Shown: piece by piece, positions 1 through 10,132 of the stretch | How the letters are laid out: each line of letters opens with the position of its first letter | Position numbering within the stretch: position 1 is the stretch's first letter | Assembly: GCA_008360975.2 (NCBI GenBank) | Contig: CM039210.1 | Location: 7,504,293 to 7,568,292 of the forward strand | Origin: Lichenostomus cassidix | Lineage: Eukaryota; Chordata; Aves; Passeriformes; Meliphagidae | Direction: 5' to 3' | Length of the DNA: 64,000 nucleotides | Notes under the pieces: model-generated | Told to the model about the DNA's origin: nothing | Seen by the model: only the letters and a program-made list of their open reading frames with translations | Databases searched by the model: none | Made by a program: the position numbers and the translations under genes

Positions 1-1630
1 ATGGCGGCAGCAGCGGCGTGGGGACATTCAGGACACAAACAGGTACTGGTCCCTCTGACGGGTTCAGTGGCAAATGCAGCCTTGGCACAGTGCGCTGATC
101 CAATATTAGCTGATGTTGTGCCGGCAAACTCGGCGAACGTGCCTGATATTGCCGTCTTACTCTTGCCCCTCCCCCAACCCCATCTCTGCACCGTTTTTCA
201 GCACAGATACTGCATCCAGCCAGACACTGTCCTTTGTGATAGGGCTCGCAGATAGCAAGCCTTACACTGATGATTCAGACAGTGACGAGGAGGAGTTCCT
301 CCCTCCTGGGCAGAAGCTCGAGCTGGCTGCGAAAACGAAAAAGCACTGGGTTCTGAGCAACCCCTGGAGACGCCACAGCAGTGTGGGCATATTCTGCCAA
401 TGTGACTCCCTGCATTTCTGGGAGTCAGTCAAGCAGGGCGGGCTGGATGCAGGACACTGGGAACTTATAGAGAGATTAGGGATGCCAAGACGACGGCAGG
501 GCTGTGAAACTGCTACGGCAGGTCAGGGTGATGCTAGCTTCCTACAAGGAGACGCTCAGGCTTTTCCGGTGTTTGTGCCTGGCCCAGACTCGGAGGAAAG
601 GAGCAGGCATGCTGCCATTGCGTGGAAGGTGGTAAATGACCTTTCCTCCAAGGTCTCAATGCATGGGATCTCTTCTCCTCATGTTATGCAACTTCTTAGA
701 GTGATAAATAGTGATTTGCTTGCTCCATTTGATATTACATATTTGGCTCAAGTCTTGTTTCACCCCGTGCAATACGGAGTTTTTGAGGACAATTGGAAAA
801 TGATGGTTGAAAAACAGATAAAGGACAATATGTCCTTGCCTCCTGAGGCCCCTAGGTGCATGATTGGGACTGATGTCCTTATGGGTAGAAGACATTTTAC
901 TAACCCCAATGTCCAAGCTGCTTGGGATCCTCGGATTCTGGAGAAAGCCCAAAAGCTCGGTATGGGAGCTATTGTAAAAACTATAGAGATGATCGCCCCA
1001 CAAACACGATACTCAAAAATACATCAGGGGCAATCTGAGCTTTTCCTGACCTTTGTAGAGAAGCTAGCAGCAGCTTTGGAAAAGCAGGTGGAAGATAGTA
1101 CATTGAGACAGATATTGTGCAAGCAGTTGGCAAGAGACGATGACAATGACGAGTGTAGAAGGATCATCAATGCCCTACCAGGGGATCCTTCAGTCACAGA
1201 CATGGTACAAGCTTGTGCTAAGGTGCGGGCAGACAGTCACAGGAAATCCGTTTTTGCTGCATTTCTGTCGCCTGGTCGGGAAGCCCCTGATCAGGGACAA
1301 AAACAGCCCAAAGCTGGGAACAAACGGAAATGAGTCAAATCAAAGCAGAAGGAAAATTCGGAGAAAAAGGAAAATTTGGGAACTGGGATTCCTCAGTGCG
1401 GGAGGTGTGGTAGGCCAGGTCATTGTCCAGAATATTGCAGGTCCAAGTACCATGCAGATGGTCAACCCCTGTCGGGAAATGTGAAGAGGGGTGCAAAAAG
1501 GGGGATTTTCCGCCCATCAAAACAGTTCCCCCAGAACAGGGTGACGACACAGGTCTATCCAGTCATTGTGGAGGCAGCACCCAAGGCTCAGCCCGAGTCA
1601 ACACCTACACTGCAGCAACAGTCATCTTAG
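1..1630 (+). pseudogene. gag: Provirus A gag (class II/beta-like ERV), partial and broken
   Basis: Structural polyprotein remnant. From about 200 it reads an acidic matrix/linker part, then capsid: a FPVF start near 560, and the major homology region (Q-G-x-x-E with downstream F and L residues) near 1025-1095. A nucleocapsid zinc knuckle of the form CX2CX4HX4C (CGRCGRPGHC...C) lies near 1400-1440. Capsid and nucleocapsid share a frame but are separated by an in-frame TGA at 1331-1333, and gag ends with TAG at 1628. Only one knuckle is visible. The first 200 bases do not read as recognisable matrix, and a frame change near 200-250 separates them from the rest. The 5' LTR lies left of the window. 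Known family biology: capsid assembly and RNA packaging. This copy cannot make full-length Gag. Confidence 0.85.
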
Positions 1631-1872
1631 AATCTGGCGATGCCCATAGGATTCCCTTGGATGTGTACGGACCCCTAGATCAGGGAGTCGGTGCACTGCT
1701 TGTGGGAGGGCCTGCGGCCACCAGCCAAGGGATCCTTGTTCTTCCAGAAGTTATAGATGCTGATTTCAAAGGCCAGATTCACACTACAGTTTCCACATCA
1801 GACCCCCCTGTCACCATCCCTGAAAAGAATCACATTGCTCAATTGTTGCCTTTTGAGTCTTCTGTTCCCAAG
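1590..1872 (+). pseudogene. pro: Provirus A dUTPase part of pro, truncated by an LTR insertion
   Basis: This reading frame is in the -1 phase relative to gag, as expected for gag-pro of betaretroviruses. It resembles the trimeric dUTPase fold that class II viruses carry at the start of pro: a VIDADF motif near 1750-1770 and an IAQLLPF motif near 1835-1855. The usual G-R-S-S motif reads GGPA, so activity is doubtful. The frame is cut at 1872 by the solo LTR at 1873-3254. If the LTR and one copy of its 5-bp target duplication are discounted, the frame continues in phase into the protease segment. A stop lies between the two. I see no clear slippery heptamer for the gag-pro shift. Confidence 0.72.
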
Positions 1873-3254
1873 TGTCAGGGTTTGACCCTGGCTAAAAGCT
1901 GACATTCCAGCTCTCTCCTGCTGCAGACGTGCAGGAGAGGGGAAAGGAAAAAAAACTGTAAAAAACACAAACCAATCTCATGAGTTAAGTGAGATAGGAC
2001 ACTGGTAGGAGGACGCATGGAAGAAAGGGCAGACAGGCTCTAAACTTAAAGTTGCAAAGTGATTTAATTACCTAATCGAGTCGGAGGATAAATGAGAGGC
2101 AAAAATAAACTTTTCATACACTATTTTTTTCACTCACCCCCCTCCCTCTTACGAACTTATTTTTTATTCGCCCCCTTTCTTCCTTCCAACCAACAGCTCG
2201 GGTAGGGGGGCAGGGTGTTGGGTATTTTCTCAGACCACAGAGCAAGTCCATAAATCTATTTATCACCACAATTCTTCTACTACAAATACTCTTTATCTCT
2301 ACTTATCTCTCTCTCTCTCTAGACAGTTTCTCTGCTCTCACCCCCCACCCTCTTAAGAAGCAGTCTCTCTGCTCATCCCCCCTTCCCTCTCTCCAAACCA
2401 ACAGCACTGGCAGGGTAAGGGGTGTTCTCTGGTCAGTCCATCAGGGAGAGGGGTCCTCTACTTAGCCATGGGGTCCCTCCCACGAGAGACAGGTTTCTGG
2501 GAACTTCTTTGGCGTGGGTCCAATCTCACGAGCAACATCCTGCCCGAATTCTGCTGCAACATGACTCTCTTTGTCTATAAGGTGCAGACTCTCCTGAGCC
2601 AAGGCCAAGCTGCTTCCATCTTAGGAGCAAGGCCTTTGTCTCCTATGCAAGACCTTTGTAACTTTAACTCTTTCGATGAGACTCTAACTGGATCACAGCT
2701 TTCTCCAGGCATCCACCCGTTCCTCTGGCATGGGCTGTGGGTGAATTTCTGCACCCTTGTAGACTCCATGGGCTGCAGGGGGACCTCCTGCTCCCCCCAT
2801 GGTCTTCACCACAGCTAGAAGAGGGTTTTCAGCCCCGGCACCTGGAGCACCTCCTCCCCCACCTTCTTCACTGACCTTGGTGTCTGCATGCTGTTTTCCC
2901 TTCACATATTTTTACCTCCACCTCCTCCTCCTCTAACTACAAAGAAGTGCGTGCTTACCTTATTTTGATTTCTTCTTAAATATGTTTTCACAGAGGCGCA
3001 ACTAGCACCTCTAATTGGCCTACACTTTGCCGGCAGCATGTCCATCACTTTCAGAGCCATCAGAGATTGGCTCTGCTGAATTTGATTAAAAACTTCCAGA
3101 ACTTTCACTCAGGATACACAGGAGCCATCTTTGTGCCACTCCCCACCCCTCAGACACTTCCTCAGGCCTACTACAACAGCTTTTGAGGGGTTTAAATTTC
3201 TCTTAGATGTTAAAAATACTTTGCTGATGTTTTGGGCCAATCAAAACCACCACA
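1873..3254 (-). mobile_element. Solo LTR, 5-bp TSD, inside provirus A
   Basis: Read on the minus strand it begins TGTGGTGGTTTTGATTGG and ends in CCCTGACA. The flanks are CCAAG (1868-1872) and CCAGG (3255-3259), an imperfect 5-bp target duplication of the ERVL-like type. On the minus strand a TATA-like CATATTTAAG lies near 2977, with an AATAAA near 2162 downstream of it. It is clearly related along its length to the LTRs at 20006-21112, 53607-54979 and 56574-57620. It holds no coding capacity; the several open frames inside it are chance. Confidence 0.85.
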
Positions 3255-3667
3255 CCAGGGTAGACCAGCAAGTTGGCGGAGGTAACAGCACTTAACTGCT
3301 GGGACTTCCGCAGGTCTACTGGGCTGCCACCATCTCTAATGAGTCACCACAGATGACATGTACCATCATCATGCCGAAAGTGCATCCGCACGGAATTCAG
3401 ATCCGGGGTTTGATCGATACAGGTGCTGATGCAACGATCCTTTCCTCCACTTCATGGCCTCCTTCGTGGCCTTTATCCCCTGTGGAACCAAATATCGCAG
3501 GGCTGGGAGGAACCACACAGAGCCAACTAAACGAACGACATGTGTTGGTGAAAGACCCGGAGGGACACATGGCCTCAATTTGGCCCTTTGTCACTCCAGC
3601 TCCAATTAACCTCTGGGGACGGGACGTGTTGGCAGCTTGGGGGGTGCAAATCTCGACAAATATTTAA
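3255..3667 (+). pseudogene. pro: Provirus A aspartic protease
   Basis: Retroviral protease that would act as a dimer. It shows the catalytic DTGAD followed by ATILS near 3418-3438, a glycine-rich flap (AGLGG, near 3490-3505), and the conserved GRDVL near the C-terminus (about 3617-3634). It follows directly after the LTR insertion. It overlaps the RT frame by about 30 bases in the -1 phase, as expected for the pro-pol junction of class II viruses. A stop codon precedes the protease core, so no continuous pro product is possible here. Confidence 0.82.
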
Positions 3668-5040
3668 TAGGGGTCACTGTGTGCAAGGGCGCACTGTATT
3701 CCACACTATCTCTGCGATGGCTGACCAAAAAACCCATATGGGAACCACAGTGGCCCCTGCCAAAGGAGAAATTAGTCGCCCTTTGTCAGCTGGTTCAGGA
3801 GCAACTGAAACAGGGACACATTGAGCATTATACCAGTCCCAGGAATACCCCTGATTTCATAATTAAGAAAAAATTGGGGAAATGGAGACTGTTGAAAGAT
3901 CTCCGGAAAGTTAATGCAGTGATGGAAAGTATGGGGAGCATACAGCCTGGCATGCCCTCACCTACAATGATTCCCACAGGGTGGGAAATCTTGATCATTG
4001 ATTTGAAGGATTGTTTTTTCACAATCCCTTTGCACCCCAATGACAGACCAAAATTTGCCTTTACTGTGCCTGCAATTAACAATGCAGAGCCTGTAAAGAG
4101 ATTTCAATGAAACGTGTTACCTCAGGGCATGAAAAATAGCCTGACTATCTGTCAATGATATGTCGCTCTGGCCTTGTCTGGAATCCGTGAGCAGTTTCCC
4201 AAGGCACTCTGCTACCATTATATGGATGACATCCTGGTGGCAGCATCCACCCAGGATGAGTTGCGGAGGTTACAGCCTCGACTGCTCAATGCCTTGCATT
4301 TCTATGGGTTGCAAGTGGCTCTAGAGAAAGTTCAACAACAGCCTCCTTGGAAATATTTAAGAGTCAAAATTTTGGATCAAACCATACAACATCAAGAGGT
4401 GCAGTTTTCAGACTCTATTAAGACTCTGAATGATGCCCAAAAATTGCTGGGTATCATCAATTGGTTACGTCCGTATTCGGGACTAACCAATGCACAACTT
4501 TCCCTGCTTTTTAATATTTTAAAGGGGGACTCTGATCTAAACTCACCTTGGAAATTGACTCTTGAGCCGTGACAGGTGCTGAATGAGGTGCAGCAAGCTG
4601 TTTCTGCTCATCAGGTTTATCGAGTAGATCCCTCTACTGATATCACTGTTTTCATTACTGCTCCAGACCTCCATCCTGCAGGTATCATTGGCCAGTGGAA
4701 CAAACAATGGGATGACCCTTTGCATATCCCGGAATGGGTCTTTTTGCCCCATCAGCCAAAAAAGACAGCACCCACATTGTTCGAATTGATAGCTCACCTG
4801 ATAATCAAATGCCGTTATCGGTGTTTACAATTGATGGCAGCGGATCCTGCAATGATTGTTGTTCCGGTATCATCGGACAACTTTGAATGGAGCCTTGTTA
4901 ATAGCGCTCCTTTGCAAAGTGCACTGCAAAGTTTCTCAGGGCCGATTGCTTATCATCTGCCCAACCACAAATTGCTGCAGCTGGCAAATTCAATCAGTTT
5001 TACGTTGTGGCCAAAGAACAGTCAGGTGCCAGTTCATGGA
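3637..5040 (+). pseudogene. pol: Provirus A reverse transcriptase and connection domain, several stops
   Basis: Class II ERV reverse transcriptase. Fingers/palm motifs include the LKDC segment of the first catalytic Asp (near 4003-4014). After a TGA (4108-4110) come the conserved LPQG (near 4120) and the catalytic YMDD (4219-4230). Thumb and connection follow in the same frame to about 5040. In-frame stops at 4108, 4156 and 4570 disable it. All segments stay in one frame, so the damage is mainly point mutation. The conserved blocks are still easily read, which suggests a moderately old insertion. Confidence 0.88.
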
Positions 5041-5298
5041 CCCACCGTCTTCACGGACCCACCATCTTCACGGATGGTTCTGGGAAAACAGGAAAGGCCA
5101 TTGTCACCTGGAAGGAGGGATCTGAGTGGCAGGTGCTGAAAAGCCACGAGACAGGCTCTGCTCAGTTGGTTGAATTGAAAGCAGTTGCCATGGCTTTTCA
5201 GCGGTTCTCTCAGGTGCCTTTGAATTTGGTCATTGACTCTGCTTATGTAGCGGATATAACCAAACCTTTGGATTGTTCACTTTTAAAAGAAGTCAATA
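5041..5298 (+). pseudogene. pol: Provirus A RNase H, truncated and frameshifted
   Basis: RNase H motifs are visible: TDGSG (first catalytic Asp) near 5068-5085, a VELKA segment (catalytic Glu) near 5170, and IDSAYV (catalytic Asp) near 5233-5250. It is out of frame with RT. A 17-bp tandem duplication (5041-5057 and 5058-5074, one mismatch) lies exactly at the shift, and 17 bp accounts for the phase change. The frame runs into unrelated sequence near 5298. The end of RNase H, all of integrase and most of env are missing: an internal deletion of this provirus. Confidence 0.82.
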
Positions 5299-5726
5299 AT
5301 GCAGAACCAGCAACCTCAAAATAACAACCAGAATGCAGAACACCAACCAAGTGATCCTTCTGATGATGACCAAGACACTGACCATCAGGAAGGCGGTCCT
5401 TCCACAAGCAGAGACTGAAATTTAAGTTTTTATGGAGTCAGAAAGCAAGGACTTTGAATGCATGTTTTAACTGAATTATAGAATTGTATGTAGAATTATG
5501 TTTTATAGATGCTCTACTCAGGGTATTGCTGGAGAGTCTCTCTGTCCACTTTAAATCAGCATCTGGTTTGGACTCTGTTCGGTGGCTGGCCACTGCCTGG
5601 CAGACCCCTTATCGGTTTTCCATCTAGGCTCTGTTTGGTAACTGGCCACTACCAAGCAGATCCTTCATGCTGATTCACAGAGGTTCACAAGCAATGCCTT
5701 CTTGTTCTTACATAAAAAGGAGGAGA
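5299..5726 (+). other. Provirus A 3' remnant and polypurine tract
   Basis: Sequence between the pol deletion breakpoint and the 3' LTR. Its first 125 bases read as a short Q/N/D/S-rich tail ending in TGA near 5417. The product is not recognised; it could be the end of an env or accessory frame. The rest is non-coding. A purine run AAAAAGGAGGAGA at 5714-5726 abuts the LTR and is a good polypurine tract (plus-strand primer). It identifies the next element as a 3' LTR rather than a solo LTR. Confidence 0.6.
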
Positions 5727-5993
5727 TGTGGCAACACAGATTCTTTCCCATGGGAACTTTTCTCTTCTTCTTTCTATGTTTTATAAATAAAGTTTTTGTG
5801 TTATTGAAACGGCCTTTTGGATACAGGCGGTTCATGCCTGGGCCAATCATCCTGGGGGTAGGGTTAAATTGGTCCAATCCGAACAGCCCGCTGATGTCTA
5901 TATAAAATTGCTAAATAAATAATAAAAAGGAGATCTTTTGCTATCACCTGAGAGGTCTCGACTCTTCACTCCGCTAGCGGTCCAACAGCGACA
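5727..5993 (+). mobile_element. 3' LTR of provirus A
   Basis: 267 bp, starts TGTGGCAACACAG directly after a polypurine tract and ends CCAACAGCGACA. A TATATAAAA box lies near 5897, with AATAAA signals just downstream (near 5913). Immediately to the right the sequence resumes in the middle of another provirus's pol gene (B), so A inserted into B. Two solo LTRs of the same family lie at 7863-8124 and 56281-56548, both with perfect 6-bp TSDs as in class II ERVs. Confidence 0.85.
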
Positions 5994-7131
5994 AGTGGTA
6001 ATTGCACTGATACCCACTCAAGTAGAAACTGGGCAACCAGTAAATTATAAGCCATCAGATTACAAATGGATAGAAGATAATAAAGGGAAACTTCTAGAGA
6101 ATGGATGGGGGCAGTTAGAAACAGGCCAATTAGTAATACCTGAAAGAGCTTTGAAACACTTTGTGAAATCTGAACATGTTAAAACTCATTGGGGAGTAGA
6201 CCCCCTTTACCAATATCTCAGAGCACAAGTTGCAGGCCCACATTTGTTAGAAGTCATTAAAGAAGTAACATCACAATGTGACATCTGTTTAAAGAACAAT
6301 CCAAATATAACAGTTAGGCTAGAACAAGGAGTGATTGACAGGGGAACTTTTGCAGGGGAAGTATGGAAAATAGATTTTTCTGAACTCCCAAGAGAGGGGG
6401 GTTTCAGATATCTATTGGTGTTAACGGACACCTTTTCTGCGTGGCCAGAGGTGTTCCCTTGTAGAACAAACAAAGCTCGAGAAGTAGTAAAAGCATTGCT
6501 AAATGAAATCATCCCTAAGTTCAGAGTACCCAGAGAAATTTCCTCTGATAGGGGAACACATTTTTGTGCACAAATTGTGCAAGCAATCAGCAAAGTGTTA
6601 AGAATTCAGTGGCAGCTTCATACCCCCTACAGGCCACAAGCTAGTGGTCAAATAGAGAAAATTACCCATATGATTAAACAGCAAATAGCAAAAATTTGCC
6701 AAGAAACCAGTTTGTATTGGTTCCAAGCTCTACCCATCGCCCTTGTGAGACTCAGGGTGAAACCTCAATCAAAAGAAAAGGTTAGCCCATTCAAAATTCT
6801 TTATGGCAGACTTTATGAACTGAATGCTACTCATGATGAAAATTTGGCTCAAGTAGGCAATCAATATATCTGTGAATATTTAAAAGCAATAAACAAACAA
6901 TTGCATCAGAAATTCAATACTGTGTTTGAAAATCAACCTAAGCAGCCAGATCACAAATTGCATGCAATTGATCCTGGTGACTAGGTATATGTTAAGAATT
7001 TTTCAGGTGATCCTCTACAGAAGTGGGACGGACCTTTTCAAGTCCTTCGGACAAGTTTCACAGCAGTTTGCATAAAAGAGAGACCTACCTGGATCCATTA
7101 TACCCGAGTCAAGAAATCTCCTGTTAAATGA
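5994..7131 (+). pseudogene. pol: Provirus B integrase (class I/gamma-like ERV), one stop
   Basis: C-terminal part of a gamma-like pol. Seen in order: the linker and HHCC zinc-binding region (H residues near 6155-6190, CDIC near 6280), a catalytic core with Asp in KIDFSELP (near 6370), Asp in SSDRG (near 6545), and Glu in SGQIE. The last two are separated by 35 residues (DX35E), so the DDE triad is present. The GPF-type C-terminal domain follows. A single in-frame TAG at 6982-6984 interrupts it; the true end is TGA at 7129. The N-terminal half of pol and gag of B are not in the window, because provirus A sits on the left side. An apparent start codon at 5938 lies in the LTR of A and is not genuine. 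Confidence 0.88.
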
Positions 7132-7187
7132 TGGGCTGCAACAGCTGTTAATACTGAAGGACTATAACTGAAAATCAGCTGTAAACT

Positions 7188-7862
7188 ATGAATACATTGT
7201 TATGCTTTGTTGCTTTGTGGCAAGTCACTATAACCTTCAATGCTAATAATTATGTAGCTTTGCTTAAATCCATAGTGAACCATACTAGAATAAGGGATTG
7301 TTGGTTGTGTGGACAGGTACAACAGTTACGCTCACCGTTGTTAGGAGTGCCCTCTAGTAATTGGACTAAGTTAAGCCCATATTCCCTGTATGAACATAAA
7401 CACCAATGTGAGTGGTCAGGGTCCCCTATGGGAACACCTCCTTTTCAGTTAACGCTTGTCAATCAATCTGTTACTTTTATAGAATCAAAGTTTGCCAGAC
7501 CCAATTTTGATCATTTTAACAACACTAGCAATTGGACCAAAATTGTTCTCCTACCATGGGTCTGGTTTAACATAACATTACTTGTGCCCTCACAACAATG
7601 GCATAACTATCTGTACACCAGACATACCAACAACCCCTTAATAAAAATTACAGTGAGTTGTGATTTGCCAGATGGTTATTGGTGGTTGTGTGAAAATGGA
7701 ATAGCCCATAAGCAATTACCCGGAAATTGGACAGGACAATGTACCATGGGGTATCTTGTCCCGCACATACAGATGATAAATCACACTAGTTCAATTACAG
7801 GGATTGTTAGAGGAATTTGGAGACGAGTTTGGAAAAACCGATTAAATCGAACTGTACCATCC
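7188..7862 (+). pseudogene. env: Provirus B env, surface subunit
   Basis: Begins with ATG and a hydrophobic signal-peptide-like stretch of about 17 residues. A CWLC motif (CXXC isomerase-type motif typical of gamma-like surface subunits) is near 7300. Several N-glycosylation sequons (NHT, NWT, NQS, NIT, NRT) occur. The frame is cut at 7862 by a solo LTR. When that LTR and one 6-bp target duplication are discounted, the transmembrane subunit follows in the same frame, so env was open here at the time of insertion. I do not see a convincing furin cleavage motif. Confidence 0.8.
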
Positions 7863-8124
7863 TGTCGCTGTTGAGCCGCTAGCAGAGAAAAGGACCCGGG
7901 TTCTCAGTGTGACAAGAAAAAGAGGACTTTATTATTTTGATTTCAGCTTATATAGACTTTTCAGAGGTCACCCAGATTGGTCAGTCAGAAACCTTCCCCC
8001 AGGCCTGATTGGCCAGGCCTGAACTGTCCAAATCTCAAGACACTGTTTTTAATAACATCCAAACTTTATCTTTGTTTATAAAACACAGAAGAAGTTTTCA
8101 TGGGAAAGACCTGTGCTAGCCACA
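7863..8124 (-). mobile_element. Solo LTR of the provirus A family inside env of B
   Basis: 262 bp, flanked by a perfect 6-bp TSD CCATCC (7857-7862 and 8125-8130). The plus strand starts TGTCGCTGTTGAG and ends TAGCCACA. It is the reverse complement of the A-family LTR at 5727-5993 and matches 56281-56548 closely. It interrupts env between the surface and transmembrane subunits. Confidence 0.92.
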
Positions 8125-8702
8125 CCATCCAACCCTCTAATTAGATATAACACAGGTTTTCATGGCTTTGTCAGGGCCTTATTATTTCCTCTAGGGATAG
8201 CACAGTTAGAAATGGCAATAGTGAATATCTCAGCAGAAATGGAAATAATTGCAAATACAACAGCAGATGCCATTGGACGGTTGCAAACAGAAGTCAATTC
8301 CCTAAAGGAAGTAGTACTTCAAAATCAAATGGCATTAGATATGATTACAGCACAAATGGGAAGAGTTTGTACACTAGTAAATAATAGTTGTTGTACGTAT
8401 GTAGATGAATCAGGGCAAATAGCAAAAGATATACATGCAATCTGGCAACATGCAAGGGTACTTCATGAAGCAACAAAAGATGACACTTCTTGGACAACCC
8501 ACTTAGGGGAAACACATCTTGGCTCCCAGATTTCAGTTGGCTAAAACAGTTATTCATGGGAATTTTGATTTTAGGAGTAATCATTCTCTCTGCCTGTGTA
8601 TTCAGTCAATGTTTTCTGTGGTGTTGCAAAGGGGCTACAACTTCTTATGACTGGAAAAGTCACCAGTTGAGGCACAGAATAGAAAGAAGAACATATTTTT
8701 GA
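8125..8702 (+). pseudogene. env: Provirus B env, transmembrane subunit
   Basis: Gamma-type transmembrane subunit. It has a heptad-rich ectodomain and a segment near 8320-8370 corresponding to the immunosuppressive-like region. This is followed by CX6CC (C-TLVNNS-CC, near 8368-8394), the motif for disulfide linkage to the surface subunit. A frameshift near 8490-8544 separates it from the membrane-spanning segment (LFMGILILGVIILSACVF, near 8550-8605) and a cysteine-containing short tail that stops at 8700-8702. Membrane fusion is the known family role; this copy is disrupted by the LTR and the frameshift. Confidence 0.82.
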
Positions 8703-8770
8703 GAAATGCACTCAAAGACCTCAATATAACTTGTGAAAGAATTCACAAAGGAGCAAAGAAAGGGGGGACT
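8703..8770 (+). other. Provirus B 3' untranslated part and polypurine tract
   Basis: Short stretch after the env stop. It ends in AAAGAAAGGGGGGACT, a polypurine tract immediately before the TGATGCC start of the 3' LTR. Confidence 0.65.
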
Positions 8771-8772
8771 TG

Positions 8773-8956
8773 ATGCCTATATAATTTGGGTCAAAGTTAC
8801 AAGATGCTTATATAGCTTGAGTTGTAAGATATCAATATAACCTGAATCATAACTTTCTATACCTATATAATCTGAATCATAACTTTCTATATCAGTATAA
8901 CCTGAACCATAGCTTTTTGTGCCTATATAACTTGAATTATAACTTTCTATACAATG
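8773..8956 (+). repeat. Degenerate tandem repeat in U3 of LTR B
   Basis: Five to six copies of a 29-31 bp unit resembling CTATATAACCTGAATCATAA plus CTTTCTATA. Later copies are better preserved than the first two. Such arrays in LTR U3 regions often act as enhancers. That role is inferred. Confidence 0.75.
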
Positions 8957-9185
8957 TAATGGCTAGTATGTGGTTAACTAGTTGCTTAATGCTGAATAGA
9001 GAAAAAAAGAAAAAAAACAAACCAAAACAAGCAAACAAAAAAAAAGAAACAAAAAACCTCACCAAGTGGATATCTTCAAAGGTGGACAAGTATAGCACTA
9101 ATGAGAAATTGGCAAATGTAAAGCCAATTAGCCCCAGAATACAGAATTTAGACCAGTTAGAACCAGAGAGACCAAGGAACACCAT

Positions 9186-9768
9186 TGTTGCGGTGCACGC
9201 CTGCAAGTTCTAGTGCTCAAGAGACCAGCCGCAGGGGGCTGTGACAGCCTGGACTGTTTAGGTCATGGAGACCTGTGGAAACCAACCATGAGCCCCTGTG
9301 GTTGAAGAAATTATTTCTAGAGACTTCTCCTTTGTTCCCTCTTGAGTTGTGTATCATTGGTTCATTTGAATTGTGTCCCTGTCCCTCTTACCTCTGACTG
9401 TCCCGGTTGGTCTGCGCACCAAACCACTCCCCTTTTCCTTCCCCATATAACCCTTTGTCACTGGCTGTTCGGGACTCGCAGCCTCCGGACTTCCAGCCCT
9501 CAGCCTGTCCCCGTCTCTCCATCCCTTCTCGCCGTCCTTGGACCCTCACCCGAAGACCCTCAAATAAATCCCTGGAAGCCTGCAGACTGCATGTCGTACA
9601 TTCTTCTGTCCCACCTTGTTTCCTGCTCGCCTCTGTCCCCCAGGGACTCCGCAGACCGGTCAGTGAGCTTCTCTACCAGGGCACACCTGGCAGGTGCGCG
9701 GCGTGGTGGCTCGCCCTTTCTGTGTGGCTTCGGGGCGTGCCGCCTGAACTCGAAAGCAAGAAGCCACA
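9186..9768 (+). mobile_element. Solo LTR inside the LTR of provirus B
   Basis: Starts TGTTGCGGTGCACGCC and ends GAAGCCACA. It is flanked by CACCAT at 9180-9185 and 9769-9774 (6-bp TSD). CATATAAC (near 9444) and AATAAA (near 9563) give plus orientation. The U5 part is C/T-rich then CpG-containing. The open frames across it are chance. Confidence 0.8.
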
Positions 9769-10132
9769 CACCATAACTGCACATGCTCCGAAGACAAAGG
9801 TGAAAAGTTCAGATGTGAAGAAGATTCTGGAAGCCTTCATCAGGGAGACCCCCATGACCACCAAATTGGGGAGGAGCAAGCACAGTGCAAAAGAACTACT
9901 TATATCCATGAGATCATGCTATGTAAATTAATTCCAGTGCTTATATAATGATGTTATAGTGACATAGTAACACTAAGCGAAATTTACTGTATAAATAAAC
10001 CACAGCACTTGACAAAAGTGGGTGAGTTAGGTAGAGAGATCCCCCTCACCTCCAGAGCTGCAATAAACAAATACCTGCTCTATAGACACTGGTCTATGAG
10101 GTTTTATTTCCAGCCTATCTTTTCGGGCATCA

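Larger units (their letters stand above)
8771..10132 (+). mobile_element. 3' LTR of provirus B, split by another LTR
   Basis: The LTR starts TGATGCC after the polypurine tract and ends GGCATCA at 10132, a perfect 7-bp terminal inverted repeat. It occupies 8771-9185 and 9775-10132, about 770 bp without the insert. Near the 3' end are TATA-like TATAAATAAA (near 9991) and AATAAA (near 10064). The U3 part holds a degenerate tandem repeat. Provirus C has the same TGATGCC/GGCATCA termini. The right flank is CR1, so B inserted into CR1. Confidence 0.75.

Noticed and set aside
1..255. Short alanine-rich protein from base 1
   Set aside because: It ends where a different frame starts reading as gag; no domain or start context supports it, and the window begins inside a provirus.
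1480..1630. Slippery site for gag-pro frameshifting
   Set aside because: The frame relation fits -1, and there is an A/G run near 1495-1504, but no X-XXY-YYZ heptamer in the correct phase.
5938..5993. ATG at 5938 as the start of the integrase frame
   Set aside because: It lies in the LTR of provirus A; the frame runs by chance into the pol of provirus B after 5993.
9342..9931. Overlapping 144- and 174-codon frames
   Set aside because: They cover the LTR at 9186-9768 (low stop density in C/T-rich U5) and run out of it.
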